NCBI GenBank assembly: GCA_963693085.1
Contig: OY856409.1
Coordinates: 298,758,558 to 298,822,557, forward strand
DNA length: 64,000 bases
Reading direction: 5' to 3'
Source of the DNA: Alisma plantago-aquatica
Taxonomy: Eukaryota; Streptophyta; Magnoliopsida; Alismatales; Alismataceae
The position numbers and the translations under genes are program-made. Below are positions 23,405 through 37,106 of the stretch, piece after piece. The notes under the pieces are model-generated. The model made no database searches and was not told where the DNA came from. It saw only the letters and a list, made by a program, of their open reading frames with translations. Positions within the stretch are counted from its first letter, which is position 1, and every line of letters begins with the position of its first letter.

Positions 23405-23486
23405 CTAGTATATATATATAGATATATATATATACATATATTGTATCATATATATATTGTATCATATATATATGTATATATATGTT

Positions 23487-23521
<35 letters not shown>

Positions 23522-23535
23522 ATAGAGAGAGAGAG
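23405..23535. repeat. Compound TA-rich microsatellite ending in (GA)n
   Basis: TATATA blocks are interspersed with TTGTATCATATATATATTG duplications and end in GAGAGAGAGAG. The 70-codon open frame across it is low-complexity artefact. Confidence 0.95.
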
Positions 23536-24640
23536 ATCATATGTGGTCTTTAATTATATTTGCACATTTATCATTTAAATATTCACATCGCATGCAACAT
23601 AAATGATATACCAAAAATCCAATCATATCGACTAAATCACTAAACATAGTAAATTGACGTTACTCTATTACCACTATAGGGAAATATGGCATCAGATACG
23701 ATAGTGGAAACAAAAAATTCAACTACCATATTCCCCTTAGACAGTATATCATGTCAATAGTTATATAATAGGAAAGGAAGGTTACAAGGTATATAGATGG
23801 TCTTAGAGCAAGTCCAACGACTATCTCTTCTTATAGTGTGCTACATTTTTGAAGTTTCACCTGGGTGGAGTCGACAACAACCTCCTATTTGATCACCATG
23901 GATGGAGGTTGATTGTATCCTCCTAGAGGGTGGCAATGACCTCCTCACCTTTATAGTAGTCCACACGACCATCGGGAACTCCTATCATTCTAGATGAACA
24001 GAAGGGAAGGAGTTATCTCTTTTAGTCAACCGACTAGCATCGACTTTCTCTACCAATTGTCCCTCCCTTATTGTTCCTCCCTTTGACTTGTAGAACTTTC
24101 TCAGGTTCTCACATTACCATAACTATGAGAACACAACAATTGTTAGATCTTATTATTGTGTCACTAAAAATCCCCGATTACCCCTTAGTTTATGAGATGG
24201 TTAGGGTCCAGATTTGTAGTCTGAGCGAGAGTCAAACAAATAGTATTTCATGAATTTTCCAGAACCTACAAACCAAGATTGGGTCACACATAAGATGATA
24301 TGTTCACCCTTGATCACTATGTTTCTTATTCACAATTGTATTGGCAATTAATATTTGATTAATGCAAAACATGCCATCATCATCAATCATTGATCCAATC
24401 ATATTGATCAACCAAATGGTCATTTCATGACTTGATCCTATTGGTTCATAGATCTGAGCCGATAGTTTCACTTGTTGGAGCAGTCTTTCAGAGTTATAAT
24501 TTCCAATGTAGGTTCAAATTGACCCGACACTTGAATCGATCAAATTCAATACTTGAATCGGTCGGTTAACAGTCCTGTTAGTGAATTTTCAACCATTGTT
24601 GTTTAAATTGAATAGCAAAATAGTTTAGTAATAAGTTAAA
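23536..24640. other. No gene seen
   Basis: There is no supported coding frame. A short imperfect inverted pair around CCATATTCCC (about 23,680 and 23,735) could fold but has no other support. Near 24,520-24,580 a phrase with CTTGAATCG is repeated twice. Confidence 0.5.
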
Positions 24641-26040
24641 CATCATTAATGACTGAACTCTTATTCCAGGTGTATCCTATGTGTGTGACCCTATAGATTC
24701 CAAGTTACATTAGCAGTGAATGTCCATAACCAACTTATGACATGACAACCAATAAGTGGTAACTAATAAGACATAGTTGCTACCTAAGTAACTGGAAAGT
24801 TAGAGAAAAAACTGCAACTTACAATTTGTGATTGGTGTTACATAGTTCCTTTGTCTCTAATATCCATATTGAACTCAAGACATGGAATCATCATCCTATT
24901 CAATATTCAATTCATGTTCCTTGAACTAAAACACATTATTTGAGATATATGTAAGCTTAATATCAAATATTGATCACATGAGCGTGGCCATACATTTCCT
25001 AATTTCACTTGTCAAGTGGCCATGACATGTTACTCCAACAAGAGGGGCAAATCCCATCTAAATCACTCAATGTCATTCCCATTTGTCACAATGAACTTGA
25101 GAACCACCTTTATGGAAACCCTTATTCAAGGTCAATTTGTATGATGTCAAAGTACATCGAACGACATGTGATGCGTGTAGTGATTTTAGGTCTAAGAACC
25201 TCAATTACCACCATCACTATGAGATATGATTCTGACTACCAATAATGGTTTTTATGCATCGCTCTCGAGGTGGGTTTGTCGGATACATTGTTCTCTAACA
25301 AGTATTTATGTTCTTGATTTGATATCACATGTCATTACTTAATGAGAATCTATCATCAACCAACACATACTCTAGTCAAATGTGTTATTGTTGTCTATCA
25401 ACCTTCCACAATATCATCTAACTAAAGACATAACAAGAATGTATATACTCTTAACATCCATATGATCTCATTATTTAGGTCCTCAACGTAAAGACACACG
25501 TCATTGAGTAACATCATTTTTAGACATTTATTATGTCTTAACTTGATGAATGAGTTATTAGTTGAACACACCATGTGGTTCTACTAAAGGGAGTACAAAA
25601 GAATGTAACATAGATAATGCTTTGCAGTGTCCACATACATTATAAGAACCAACAGAAAGTAATCTATTATGCCTTGAGTATGTGTATAGAGAAAATAATC
25701 TCTTTAATTTCTACATCATAACCTTTTCTACAATATTCCTTAAAAATTGTTCATTGATGATGTGATCGGGCAGAGTACATTAGTTACTACTGTGAGCTAT
25801 AATATTTTTTTTGTTCATTTCATGGAAGATCGACGTGACATGGTTGTGTATCTCAACACAAAAATCCACCACTTGTCACTACTTATTAATGACCTCAGAT
25901 TCTCTCCTTCATCTCATTCTTAATGTTTGTGTTACAACATGGTGTTTTGGTCGCCATTAATAATCCATTTAAGTCTACTTTTCTATCATATAAATAAGTA
26001 CTTGGAATTCATCACTTTCTATTATCTCTCTTCCTATTTT
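24641..26040 (+). mobile_element. Possible Ty1/copia LTR-like segment
   Basis: The opening (GTGTGTGACCCTATAG near 24,680) and later phrases such as GAGCGTGGCCATACATTTCC (24,980) and GAGGGGCAAATCCCATC (25,041) resemble, from memory, LTRs of plant copia elements of the SIRE/Maximus kind. There is no coding, primer site or target duplication to confirm this, and no boundaries can be set. The 78-codon frame at 25,009-25,245 is unsupported. Confidence 0.28.
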
Positions 26041-26322
26041 TATTTCATGGCACTGGGAACAAAAGATCTAACAACAACTTAGTAAATATGATAATCATTA
26101 GTCTAAACCATGCACTCTAGTAGCTAAGATCGATTACTATCACAAATCAAGTAGCGAATGCTAGATAATTCAATAGAGGTAGCTAGAATTGCATTATCTT
26201 CAGTATGCATGATTTGAAACTAGAAGTTAGAGAAGTTCCTTGGGGAAGATGATTAGTGAAACTACACAAAAGGAGTGTGGATGGTTATGGACGCATTCAA
26301 AAACATCTACAAAATCATACTA
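26041..26322. other. No gene seen
   Basis: AT-rich sequence between the possible copia LTR and a 90-bp duplication. Nothing recognisable. Confidence 0.5.
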
Positions 26323-26495
26323 GAATTTTGGGGGCCTCAGGGTCCTAGACCAAGTCATGGTGAGCTTCAACTACACCATGGATGTTGGCAGTCTCATCTA
26401 CAACATTAGAGTGAAATTTAGGGACCTAAGTGTCCTAGATCAAGTCATGGAGATCTTCAGCACTACCATGAATGATGGTGGTCTCCATGATTCAT
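26323..26495. repeat. Diverged 90-bp tandem duplication
   Basis: Copy 1 (from 26,323) and copy 2 (from 26,413) share GTCCTAGA.CAAGTCATGG, CTTCA, ACTACCATG/ACACCATG and GGTGTCTC-like phrases with a constant 90-bp offset. They differ at roughly a quarter of positions, so the duplication is old. 90 is a multiple of three, but neither strand gives a supported frame. Confidence 0.85.
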
Positions 26496-29400
26496 ATCGC
26501 CATTAGGGTCACCACCTAGTTGAACAAGAAGAAGTCATTGGATCACATGTTACGAATGATTAATAGACATTAGTCAAATTAAGCTTAGATTGATGTATAA
26601 CAACACATGACAATCATACTACAAACTCTTCCATTCAGTGACCACTACTAGATGAAAATTGGCCTCATCCACAAGTATCATCCTCCTCATCCATTCAAGG
26701 TCCACAAACTTTTGTGTGTAAAGGGTCAAGAAGGTACTTGAGAGTAGGTGGAAGATTCCCATTAACAATGACCTCCTCTATTCCATCTTAGTGAAGATAT
26801 ATAACACAAATATGCACTGAACTCTTGGTCGAGGGAAATGTTAAATCATTATAACCTCCTAAAGATTTCTGAGTCTTATCCCAAGGTAGAAGATAAGTTT
26901 TCCTTTCACCTCTTTAGTAATTTTCTTTATCTAACTTTGTGTTTTGAGAAGGGAAGATTCTCCCACAATCTATGTGATGACAAACATTACGACACCATTT
27001 GTATTTTTCCTCTTCTCTAGAGTGGGCTTTCATCTTATTCTTCAACATAATTATTTAGGTCTTCTTGGAGATTCTACTTCCATTTCCACCTATTGGGATA
27101 TCATGCTCATTGCCCTCCATTAAGAGAATAACGTACACAGACATTTTGGTCTAAACATTGCAGAGTGTCTTATTCGTAATATGGGTTTTCTCATATGTAT
27201 CCTTTTATTCTTTTTTCTTTTAGGACTCACCATTAGGTGTGATAGTAGATATCTCTCCTCCTTATAGGTCAATTTTTTCATGGTTCTCATTCTTCTCCTT
27301 ATATTTCTTCGCATACTTCTGTCTTTTTGGGTGTGTTCCTTGCATATGGGTCATGACTTTTGTTTCCACCTCTTGGGAACTAGACATATAGATCTAGTGA
27401 TGACAAATAGAGCACTATGCTTGTTGGTTAAGCTATGCACTCATGTTATCTACCAGTGCTATGCCCAAAAACCTTACAGACATCACAATGTTCAGGATAT
27501 GATTCATTCCTAATTGATTCTTCATCATCATGATCCTCATCATCTAAGGCTCACTACCAACCATCTTGTGGTTGGCTACAAGGATCCTTCTTTACCAATC
27601 TTCTCTTTTATGAGTCATATCTTGATAAAGATGTAATGGTTCATCTCTTCACAAGATCTTTCTAGGTTAATTTGTCCCTATATGTTCTTCTATTATTTGT
27701 ACTTGACTTGACAAAATGGATTCATATATGTGTATTTTTTAGTCTTTGTTCACATGTTAATACAATCTCTATTGTCCCTCACACAACTTGTCCTTGATGC
27801 CCTCCATTTTCACTTTGTTCATGATATAGTCATTTCTCAAGCAATCTTTTCTTGTATCCATCTCAACATATGCATTTTATCTACATTCGACTTGTTGATG
27901 CATTAGTTCTTCACAGCCCAACATTCACATCTTCATACCATGGTATGTCATATAGATCTAAAAACATACTTTTTAATCTAAGGGGAATCATCTGACCGCA
28001 TAATACTCCAATTGTTCCCCTCTATTAATGTCTTCCATCCCAAATAGATTGTCCCACGATGGCCATTGAGGTGGGGGGGTTCTTACTCTGATGAGATGTC
28101 AACACAAAGACTTGTGCATCCCAACATTTGTCCAATCTTCCCTTCTATCTTTTTCTCTCAGTTCATGTATAGCATTAGCAGTGATGGAATAGTTGTTACT
28201 CACATCTAGAAGGGATACCCATACAAGAATGGATTTTAGCATATCTCAAATAATATTTGATTTAAGATTAAATATATTAAAGAGGATGAGATGATCATCA
28301 ACAATCTAGAGTCTTTAGTTGAGAGAAAACTTGAGATCACCCACTTTAGAAAACTAAGTATGAATAAAGCCTCCAACAAGGGTGAGAAACTCAAGCTTGC
28401 CTTTGGGATGCTAGGATGGAATCCACCATTTGATTCATAAGGTGTTAATATTTCCCCCAAATTATGGTTAATGACTATGATATTGTGGTAGTCATCCACC
28501 TCCTCAATTATCAAATCAATGAAATTTTTTCATACACTCTTCTTTCCTTAAAGAATGGCTTCATTGGGTTGGCAGTGTTTCTTCCTAGATGCACTGGGTT
28601 GTCCCTCTACAACTACAATAATTAGTGATGGTGACATTGGCTCTATCTTTTCTTTAGTTCTTGACTCTAGGTGGTGGTTGAGGTATTTAGATAAAGAATA
28701 TTTTCTAGATGGAGGTAGGGTTGGGAATCATAAGTACAACCATAGGTAGATGGCTCCCCTCCACTCACCATTGTTAGGTGAAGTGCCAACCTTAGAGATG
28801 GATTGGATCTTGGATGAGAGAGAGAGAGCTTTAGGTTGGTTTGTTATTTTGAGATGTTTTCTTATTTCCATAAAAGGTGTAGAAGAAATATGGATAGTCA
28901 GAAAGTAATAAATACTTACTAAGTGGTCTTATAAGGAATTTTCTTTGTCTCTCTTAGCATACCTTCTATATGAATACCCCTCTAACCGTGAATGATACAT
29001 CTATGTTTTTAAGTATTTTTCTCCTCTTATACTTGACAAGAATCATGGGGAGGTTAGATAGAGACATATAAGAGCTATATAATATATGATACTCGTTATA
29101 CCATCCTTTTCCATCAAGTTTGATATTATATTATATTCCTAGAACTCCATATATACATAAAAGTCATTTGTGAACTGTCTTTATAAGAAAATTTTTATGG
29201 GTAAATGAAAATTGAAACAAAAGTTTTACATTTATATAAAACTTCAGCCATCCATTTCCATCAATTCATTGGTAAAATTTTTCTAGATCATGTGTTGGTT
29301 TTTTAGTTCACAATAAAATGATTAAATTTAAAGTGTTGATGTTTATCCCTAAATGTGAGTTGTAGGTCAACCCTACTCCCCCATGAACCCATCACTTCAA

Positions 29401-32400
29401 TCATTTCATTTCAACCTTATTTTTTATTAAGTAACTATTTCTATATTGCTTGTGTGGATCGATGTCTTGATTGAGATAATTCATAGGATTTAAATTTATT
29501 GCTTACCCTAGAGTATTTTATATTAATGTTTTATTTATTAATTCATTATTTCTAGCCCGTAGAGAAATTCAACCAAAACAAGTTTATACCCTAAAACCCA
29601 ATCGATAAAACTAAAAGTATGTATCCAACAAGTAGAAATAGTTTTAACCAACTAGTTACATTCAAAACATGCCACTTTATTAAAACTCAAAATACTTGAA
29701 TTTTAGTGTAATAGTGTGTCAATCATTCACTTTGTGAGCTCATTGATGATGCATCAATGACATGCAAGGATAATAAGTTGCATGGAACATGTGTTGCCTT
29801 GGTTGACATACTTCACATGAGAGTTGACATGTGAGATATGAGACTTAGCATGCGTCAAGGCATAATTTCTAGATATGACCTAAATAGATGGTGATACATT
29901 TTGGTGTCATCATATATCCTTCTATTTCCAATTGGGCATATCACAACGCAACAACATGGTTTCTACACCATTTTATCATGATTTCTAAAAATAGTTACTT
30001 TTACCTTAAGTAGGAGAGTGAAATGTTACAAATTACTTTTACAAAAACATTGTGCACTAATTTAAAAAAGGTTATGTTCGAATGGAACAAGGACAATGTA
30101 AATAATTCCATTTGATGTAGATATTAAGAATTCAATACTAAGAGAACCAAGATTTTTCTTGCTGTTGAACTCTTCTATTAATTCATGTAGACAATAACGG
30201 GAAGTCCATGCACCATAAAAGCACAATCATAGGCATTTCTCATGGTGAATCTACATAGAAAAATGCCATTTTTAAAGCAATGTGAAAAATCAAAGATCCC
30301 AAAGAACCCAAACTGTTAAATTTATAACACAATTATATATAATACGTTACATGGTATTCAAATGATATTAATCAAGTTAAATCAATTAAAATATATTGAA
30401 AATGAATAATACATATATATATATATATATATATTAACCAGTATAGATATTTTACATGCTCATTTTCCCACCCTTCTTACCAATGTTATGTTTTAACAAG
30501 AGATTTTTCAACAACGTTTGAATTCTATATTGTTTATAAATAAATGTAATAGTTATTGTATTTACAAGTTTTACAACCATTACACTTTTAACTACTTAAT
30601 TATGTATATTAAAGAGGATTAATTATCTACTCATCCACTCCCACAATTGGTACTTTGTTTATTCTTGGAACATAAATTGATTTCAACTAAATACTTTGGT
30701 TTCTAAGAGTGTTCTACCTATTATTCCCTCCTTTTATTCCACAATTTTTATTTCAACTACTTGTATGTAATGTAAGGAGAATTGATTACTAAGAAGGCTA
30801 GGTATTTGTTTTTACATGAGGGTTATGATGCTGACTAGAGTTTATATATAGCATGAGAACAATAAAAAACCATATTCAAGCCATCTCTCCATAAGTTTAA
30901 CACATTACTTATTTTCTACTTTGTTTTTGAAACATGATGATATATACATTCTCTAAATTCATATTTTACTAAATTTTCATTCTAGTATCATCATATAAGT
31001 CCATGATATTGACCAATAGAATCTAGTTATCATCCAACTTATTGTTCCTCAAACTTTAAAATGGTTATTGATTCATTCATATCCTTGTTGTTGTTAACAT
31101 TTTCTTGATTTTATCTTAGCAACTGAAATTTCAATTAAGTTTCAGTGTACTAGTGCAGAAATGTTTGGTCCCAATAACAATTTAGTATTGTTTCCTATAT
31201 TGATAAGTTATATCTATAGTTGGTATAGTATCATCTTGACAATAGTAGTCAACATGGTAATATCCATTTTGTTTGTGATGTTTTGTGACCTTATTCACCT
31301 TTTAAAATTAGTTTCTTTAATATTTCTATTAAAAAACAAAGAAGCATTTAAAGGAAAATAATTGTTGCATTACCGATAAATGTATTACTCCTTTTCATTT
31401 CTTTCAAAACCATTTACAAGTTGTGGAAACCCCCAAAAAACTGAAAAGTAGGAAGAAAATGATAGGCCTATCTATACATGTATAGGTTGTCAAAATGGAT
31501 GCATATCCTTTTCCATATTGGTTGGTCTTTAGGGTGTGTCTCCTCAAAGATAGAAAAATTCCTAGATGCCCAAATATTCATATTCATTGAATTCATAATC
31601 AATTAATTAACATGTTTTAAAAGCTGCGAATTTAGTTTCAACTTTAAGATATTAATGTGACAAAATGCATTACATTTTGCTTACATGCACATTTATAAGT
31701 TTACAAAAAAATGTTTAAGATGCCAATCCATTAAATATATTACGTGATTTCAAGAATAAAGGAAGATTGAGAAAAACAATGAGGTGACTTGTATGGAATT
31801 TATTTTCATACATGCTTGGTCTCACTCTTTCTATGGATGAAAAGTCTTCACAGAATAAAATGAATAATTTATGAAGCTACATGTAGTGTATCCTACAAAA
31901 AAGTCATCATTGTCTGCAAAATAATTATTGTTGCTTGGTAAAAGAAATGTATCTCCTTTATTTATGTTTCCATACACATAGTAGAGGATAGAAGAAACCT
32001 TTATTTATTAGTTATAAAGGAAAAAATAAGTGCACTATTGGAAAGTATCATGTTTCTTTTTCAAGATATAGAACTATCCGTGTAGATTTGATTCATCCAG
32101 GTATATGTAAAGTGTTTGTCCATATTATTCTATGTACCCTTCTCTTTGTTGAGGCATATGGAACATGTAAATTCTAACTTTAATATTTTATAGTTGAACA
32201 TCGGTTTTAATTCTAAGCAGCCACATTAATGAAATTGAAGCTTCGTGAAGGTTTTTGATTTTTTAAACATATTATGATTCCTTCTATAAATATTGAACAC
32301 TCATGAGATCATAGGGTCATTTAATGAAGATTACGTCCTTGTATTCAAAGAAAACATGTAGTGGACCATTTTGGTATAGTGAGTCAACAAAAGTTCATAT

Positions 32401-33201
32401 ATACCTTCCCCTAAACTAGGATGAAACAAGATGATACATACAATATGTACATAATATAAGTCGCATGCACGTCCAAAATGTATGCTTTTATATTTATTAC
32501 ACTCTTAGTATCATTGGTGTGTGGAAAAAATGAATGTAAGAGGCATGTCTTACCATGCTTCTATTTCAAAAGGATTTGTTATGGAAATAATTAAATGTAA
32601 TATTTAAAAAGGTATACTGACATCCATTATAGATTATAGATTACATAAATATATTTGAAAAGGTAATAATAAGTTTATAAACTTGCATTGAATATAGACA
32701 AAATACATATAATATGGCTGAGTTTGCTTCGCTATGTAGTGAATGACCATCTCAACAAATGCTTAAAGTTCTCATCCACATAATATATTGTATTATGGGA
32801 GCTAGGAGACAACAAATACGAGTGTACTTTTCTTACACAAAAAACCTATTTTATAATTCGATATATATTCTACACCATTTATACGTTATAACATTTCACA
32901 TCTTTGTTCGTAAAAGAGTCAAACTTGTATACAAATTTTACATCTTTAAAAAAATTATGGACATTATTGTTTGACTATCTATGCAAATATGTATTTCCAT
33001 TAACTGCATCATCTTTTTTTCACATTGTAAAAGTTATCTATAAAATATAGATTATATATTATGAAATATTTCTATTAGATACTCATCATAGTTTGTAGCA
33101 TATTGACTCAATGATGTATGCCACAAAATAAATCAAATTGTACAATAAATGTGATCTTTTAATATCCATGGAAATAGGAGTAGATGTTAGAAAGTATATG
33201 A
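26496..33201. other. AT-rich intergenic DNA; no gene recognised
   Basis: Only short open frames (60-92 codons) occur and none resembles a known family. One example is 28,236-28,514 minus, with hydrophobic stretches. Minor features are GAGAGAGAGA at about 28,818-28,829, a short (TA)n at 30,412-30,434, and the 14-bp palindrome CTATACATGTATAG near 31,474. It may hold old transposon debris too decayed to name. Confidence 0.5.
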
Positions 33202-33604
33202 TGTAGCCCTATTTTAGGGATCCATCTCATGCCATTTTCCACTTTAATCACATCTAAACAAGTTAGATTGCAAGTTAATTCCCCCAATATGTGTTTTACC
33301 ATCAAATGCGCTTATGGATGTTCTTTGCACTATTTTTAGGTACTTGGACCATGCTTTGGATGGATGAGAGAGAATGAAGGAGTTCTAGGGTTCCTCCACT
33401 CATGGAGAGATCCAAAGAAGGCCCCAAAGCTCCCTCAACCTACCCCCAATATCCAAGAGTCATCATCAAGCAAAGAAATCCATGGATTATGAAAGATGAA
33501 GTTCAATTGCCTACTGCATACCCCAAAACGGCCATGGGCATACCCCCCACGGTTGAGTCTTTTATGGCGAAGAATCAAAAAAATCAATAGGGATCTACCC
33601 CAAC

Positions 33605-34035
33605 TTACCATGAACGTGGCCATCAACACGGTCGTGGCCCATTGAAGTTACCACGACTGTGGCCACCAACATGGTTGTAGCCAATAGAGTAGAAGACGGT
33701 CGTGGTCCCCCACAACGGTGGTGGAAATTTCACGCAAAGACCCCATAATCAATAGGGAGTCACACTTGAATGCCCATGACCGTGGCCATCCACCACTACC
33801 GTGGTCTTTGAAGACCAACTAGCCCGTGCTTCTACCCCACGATCAAGGTCCCCTCCTCCAAAGCGGTAGTGTTACTCAACACATCCGTGGTGCTACTCAC
33901 CCAACACGACCGTGACCACCTCCTACTTAGCATTTTCACCACCTTTCCACACCATGCATGTATCCACTCCCCATGACCGTACCATACCATACCCACCACG
34001 TCCGTGGCCCATCAATACGGCCGTGGTGACCAACC
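33605..34035. repeat. Degenerate CACGACCGTGG / ACGGTCGTGG motif cluster in LTR B
   Basis: About a dozen copies of CGTGGCC, CACGGTCGTGG, CATGACCGTGG and similar, in both orientations at irregular 20-50 bp spacing (for example 33,626, 33,698, 33,776, 33,908, 33,996 and 34,018). The motif nearly reads the same on both strands. Confidence 0.85.
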
Positions 34036-34103
34036 AACCCTACCTATTTTTTACACTATTTTTCCTATTCTACCCCCACTTACCCTAGTGCTTCCCCACC
34101 ACC

Positions 34104-34111
34104 TATATATA
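34104..34111 (+). promoter_or_regulatory. Candidate TATA box of LTR B
   Basis: TATATATA in CACCACCTATATATACATTG lies about 0.9 kb into the LTR, followed by TAGCTGGGGCATGAAGG. It fits a U3 promoter. Confidence 0.5.
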
Positions 34112-35669
34112 CATTGATGGTAGCTGGGGCATGAAGGTTTGCTCCACCTAGACACCATTACTCCTATCCACCTACTCCTTGAGCATTTAGTGCATTTCCC
34201 TTGCATTTATGCTCTCCACCCACCATTTCCATCTCCATTTCACCTTGGAAACCAAGTTTTCTAGGCTTTCCTCCATAATCCCCCCATATCTTCATGCCCA
34301 TATGCACCTTTGGAGGATAGAGGACGTCCCCAAGTATCTAGGAGGTGAAGAAGGAGGCTTCTTCCATGAGCTCTATGGAGTTTCTTCCCCTTCTTCCCCA
34401 TTCTTTTGCCATTTCATTGACTATGTGTAGCTAAGCCCCTAGTGGTGTGCTATTTGGGGATAAAATGTGACTTTAATACCATGTTGGGGGAATTTTGGCT
34501 TGTAATGAACTTATTTTTATCTATGATGATTACTCCATGCTTTTATCTCTTATCCCATTGCCCTGCTTGTGATTTATGCTTTTTGCTACAAATTGCTTGT
34601 TTGATAGTGCTTGATGATACCACGTTTCTAGGAGAATTGGGATGCATTTGGCAGTATTAGGTATGACTCCTAGGTCCCACTAGGGGATCCCTAGTTAGTA
34701 CCCTTTGTTCCTACATGCCTACTCCCTCTCCTACTACTTGATATGAGACTTAAGTTACTAGTATAAGTGGGATTGATGTGATTGCCTAGGGTTTTCTAAA
34801 GGCTAGAATGGCTAGCGGCATGAGGTCAAATACCCTCATGTCTACTCCCATCTCTACCCTTGGCCCTCAATTTCTCAATACCACTTATCCTAGAAACCTA
34901 GATTTGGCTAATCCTATTAGAATTACACCTAACCCTAGTCTTCCACTAGTAGTATAGGGAACATTCTAATAGCATTTGCCTTATTGTTTGGTTTGGTAAT
35001 CTAGATGAAAGATGAGAACAATGCTTGTCTAATAACCTCCCCCAACTAATATAAAAGTTACATCCCCAAACGACCCACCTACCTTAATCAACTTGTTAAA
35101 ACTCAACTTGCTTTTTTTGCTTGCTTATGCTAGTATAGTCTAGTTGTTCTTGCTTAACCTAGTCAATTGCTCAATTTTGATAGTTAGGGTTAATTTAGAT
35201 CTTTTCTTGCTTTAGTAGTTAACTTAGTTTATAAATTTCTTCTTGATCCTCTAGTGTAGTGTAACTTACCTTTGCTCTTGCTTAATCGGTTGGTTAACCT
35301 AGATTGTTAAACTTGCTTGTTTAAGATAACTTAGGTTCAATTCTGCCTTTCTTGCTCATCCACTTAGATTAATCACAAAACAAACCCCTTTTAAACCCTT
35401 CAACCATAGAATCTACATTAGGAACATAGACAACACTAACATAGCTCTAGTGCCCCCTGTGTCCCTGAGGATCGACCCCAATATTTTCCCATCACCTATG
35501 CTACAATAGTACCCCGTGCTCTTGCGGGTGACCTATTTGGTATTGTGATCGACTTGGTTAGGGATAATATAAATTTCAAAGATCCACATGTGTGTCCTCC
35601 CTTATGGTTGCATCTAGCCACCTCTAGTTGGCTAGTGTGTACCCTTGATGGGAATCACACCAAGCTTTC

Positions 35670-35687
35670 TGGCACCATTGCCAGGGA
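35670..35687 (+). other. Primer binding site of element B, Athila/Tat type
   Basis: TGGCACCATTGCCAGGGA matches, with three substitutions, the TGGCGCCGTTGCCGGGGA primer site typical of plant Athila and Tat elements (tRNA-Asp type). It lies 7-10 bases after the LTR end, and gag starts about 250 bp downstream. Confidence 0.8.
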
Positions 35688-35940
35688 TAGAGGCGCTCGA
35701 CCTAGCTAGTTAGTGTAGCTCAGCCTTTCCTTTTGCCCTCATCATTGCTATTCTTTATTCTTTGTTTACTTTTGCATATTTCCATTCTAACTTGGTTTCT
35801 TGTTTCTTGTTTGTGTATTGTGTAGGTGACAGATGTGCATGTGCCACACGCGTTCCACTTGTACCAACTTGGTGTTGTATGACCCTGAGATAGGTGGAAG
35901 GAGATGTTAAAGTCATCACAACCAACACCAAGAAGCCAAT

Positions 35941-37060
35941 ATGGTAGACAAAAACCCTCATGCGAATGCACCACCACCTCCACTGCAGCCCAACCTCCCA
36001 CTCCATGAGTGTATCACCCTGGGGAACTACAATTCACCCATTGCCACCCTAGTTGACCAAAGGCTGAGTCAACAGTTCTACATTCTACCCGTACTCCTTG
36101 GACTCCTCCCCACTTACTATGGGATGGGGAATGAGAATCCCTATCATCACATTGATGCATACTTTGAGACATGCTCCACTTTCCGTACCCCTGCCGCCAC
36201 CAACTACTCCATCTAAAGAACCCTCTTTCCATTCTCTCTAAAAGAAAAAGCTAAAGAGTGGTATGTTTTGAAGCCAGAGATGGTAACCTGGAATGAAGTC
36301 AAGAATGAATTCCTCAAAAAGTTCTTCCCGATTGCTAAGATAACCTATATGAGAAGATGCATCACTTCCTTTTCCCTGAAAGAGAATCAACCCTTCCACG
36401 AGGCATGGGAGAGGTTCCAAAAACTTCTCCGCAACTGCCCCCACCATGAAGTGCCATTGTTGCAACTAATTCAAGCCTTCTACACTGGGCTTGAAGAATA
36501 GAGCCAAAACAACATCGACTCCTCATGTGGAGGCACTTTCATGGCAAAGGCACCCAAAGAATTGTGGCCTTTGTTCGAGCATCTTGCTGAAAACTCCCAC
36601 CATCAAATTTCTACAAAAGGGGAGCATTAGAGCCGAAGCTACATCCCTCCACCTTCTTTCATACCTCCAGCCTACAATTTTTCCAACCCCGATATGATGT
36701 GGATGATGGCAGATACGATGAAGATGATGAAGAATCAATATGGTGGTTCTTCTAGCCAGCCCACCATGGCAATCGATTCTGTTGATGAAGAAGTGCATGC
36801 CTTGCACTCCTTTGGCGGCTGAAACAATCAAGGCCCCATGTCCAACACCTATACTACCGAGTGGAGGAACCATCCACATTTCTCTTGGAAGCAACAAAAT
36901 GAGGATGGGAAAGGATAAGGGCAGCCGAGGGCACGCTATAGTTCAAAGTTTGAAGAGGAGGTGCTTGGAAGATTAAGAAGTTTGGATTAGGTGAAGAAGG
37001 ATGTGAACTCACATGGGAAGTCGATTAACTACCTTGAGCAAAGATTGGATATGATCTCTC
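35941..37060 (+). pseudogene. Gag of element B (Athila/Tat-like)
   Basis: A single frame starting at ATG 35,941 can be followed for over 1.1 kb through in-frame stops (36,214, 36,499, about 36,628 and 36,821, then others). It carries the Athila/Tat gag order: NPYHHIDAYFETCSTF, LFPFSLKEKAKEWY, VTWNEVKNEFLKKFFP, then FHEAWERFQKLLRNCPHHEVP. Later comes GGTFMAKAPKELWPLFE, a methionine-rich segment, and NHPHFSWK, which usually leads to the end of gag in this group. The protein would assemble the particle. The unusually clean frame, broken only by point stops, suggests decay by substitution rather than rearrangement. Confidence 0.88.
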
Positions 37061-37106
37061 TCTCTCTCTTGTTAGGAGGGAACAAGGAAGACTCCTGTCT
37101 CAACTA

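Larger units (their letters stand above)
33202..35662 (+). mobile_element. 5' LTR of element B (Athila/Tat-like), about 2.46 kb
   Basis: The right edge is well placed: AATCACACCA, then a few bases, then the primer site at 35,670. The left edge is taken at TGTAGCCCTA and is less certain. The LTR contains a TATA box (34,104-34,111) and an array of CGTGG/CGGTC motifs (33,605-34,035). Short open frames inside it (for example 33,402-33,590 and 34,209-34,430) are not recognisable proteins. The matching 3' LTR is not in the window because the element is cut at 39,679. Confidence 0.65.

Noticed and set aside
23366..23578. 70-codon Tyr/Ile-rich open frame
   Set aside because: Low-complexity TA repeat.
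26496..28900. Possible decayed gene on the minus strand between 26.5 and 28.9 kb
   Set aside because: Translations have stops at about the random rate and no stretch resembles a known domain.
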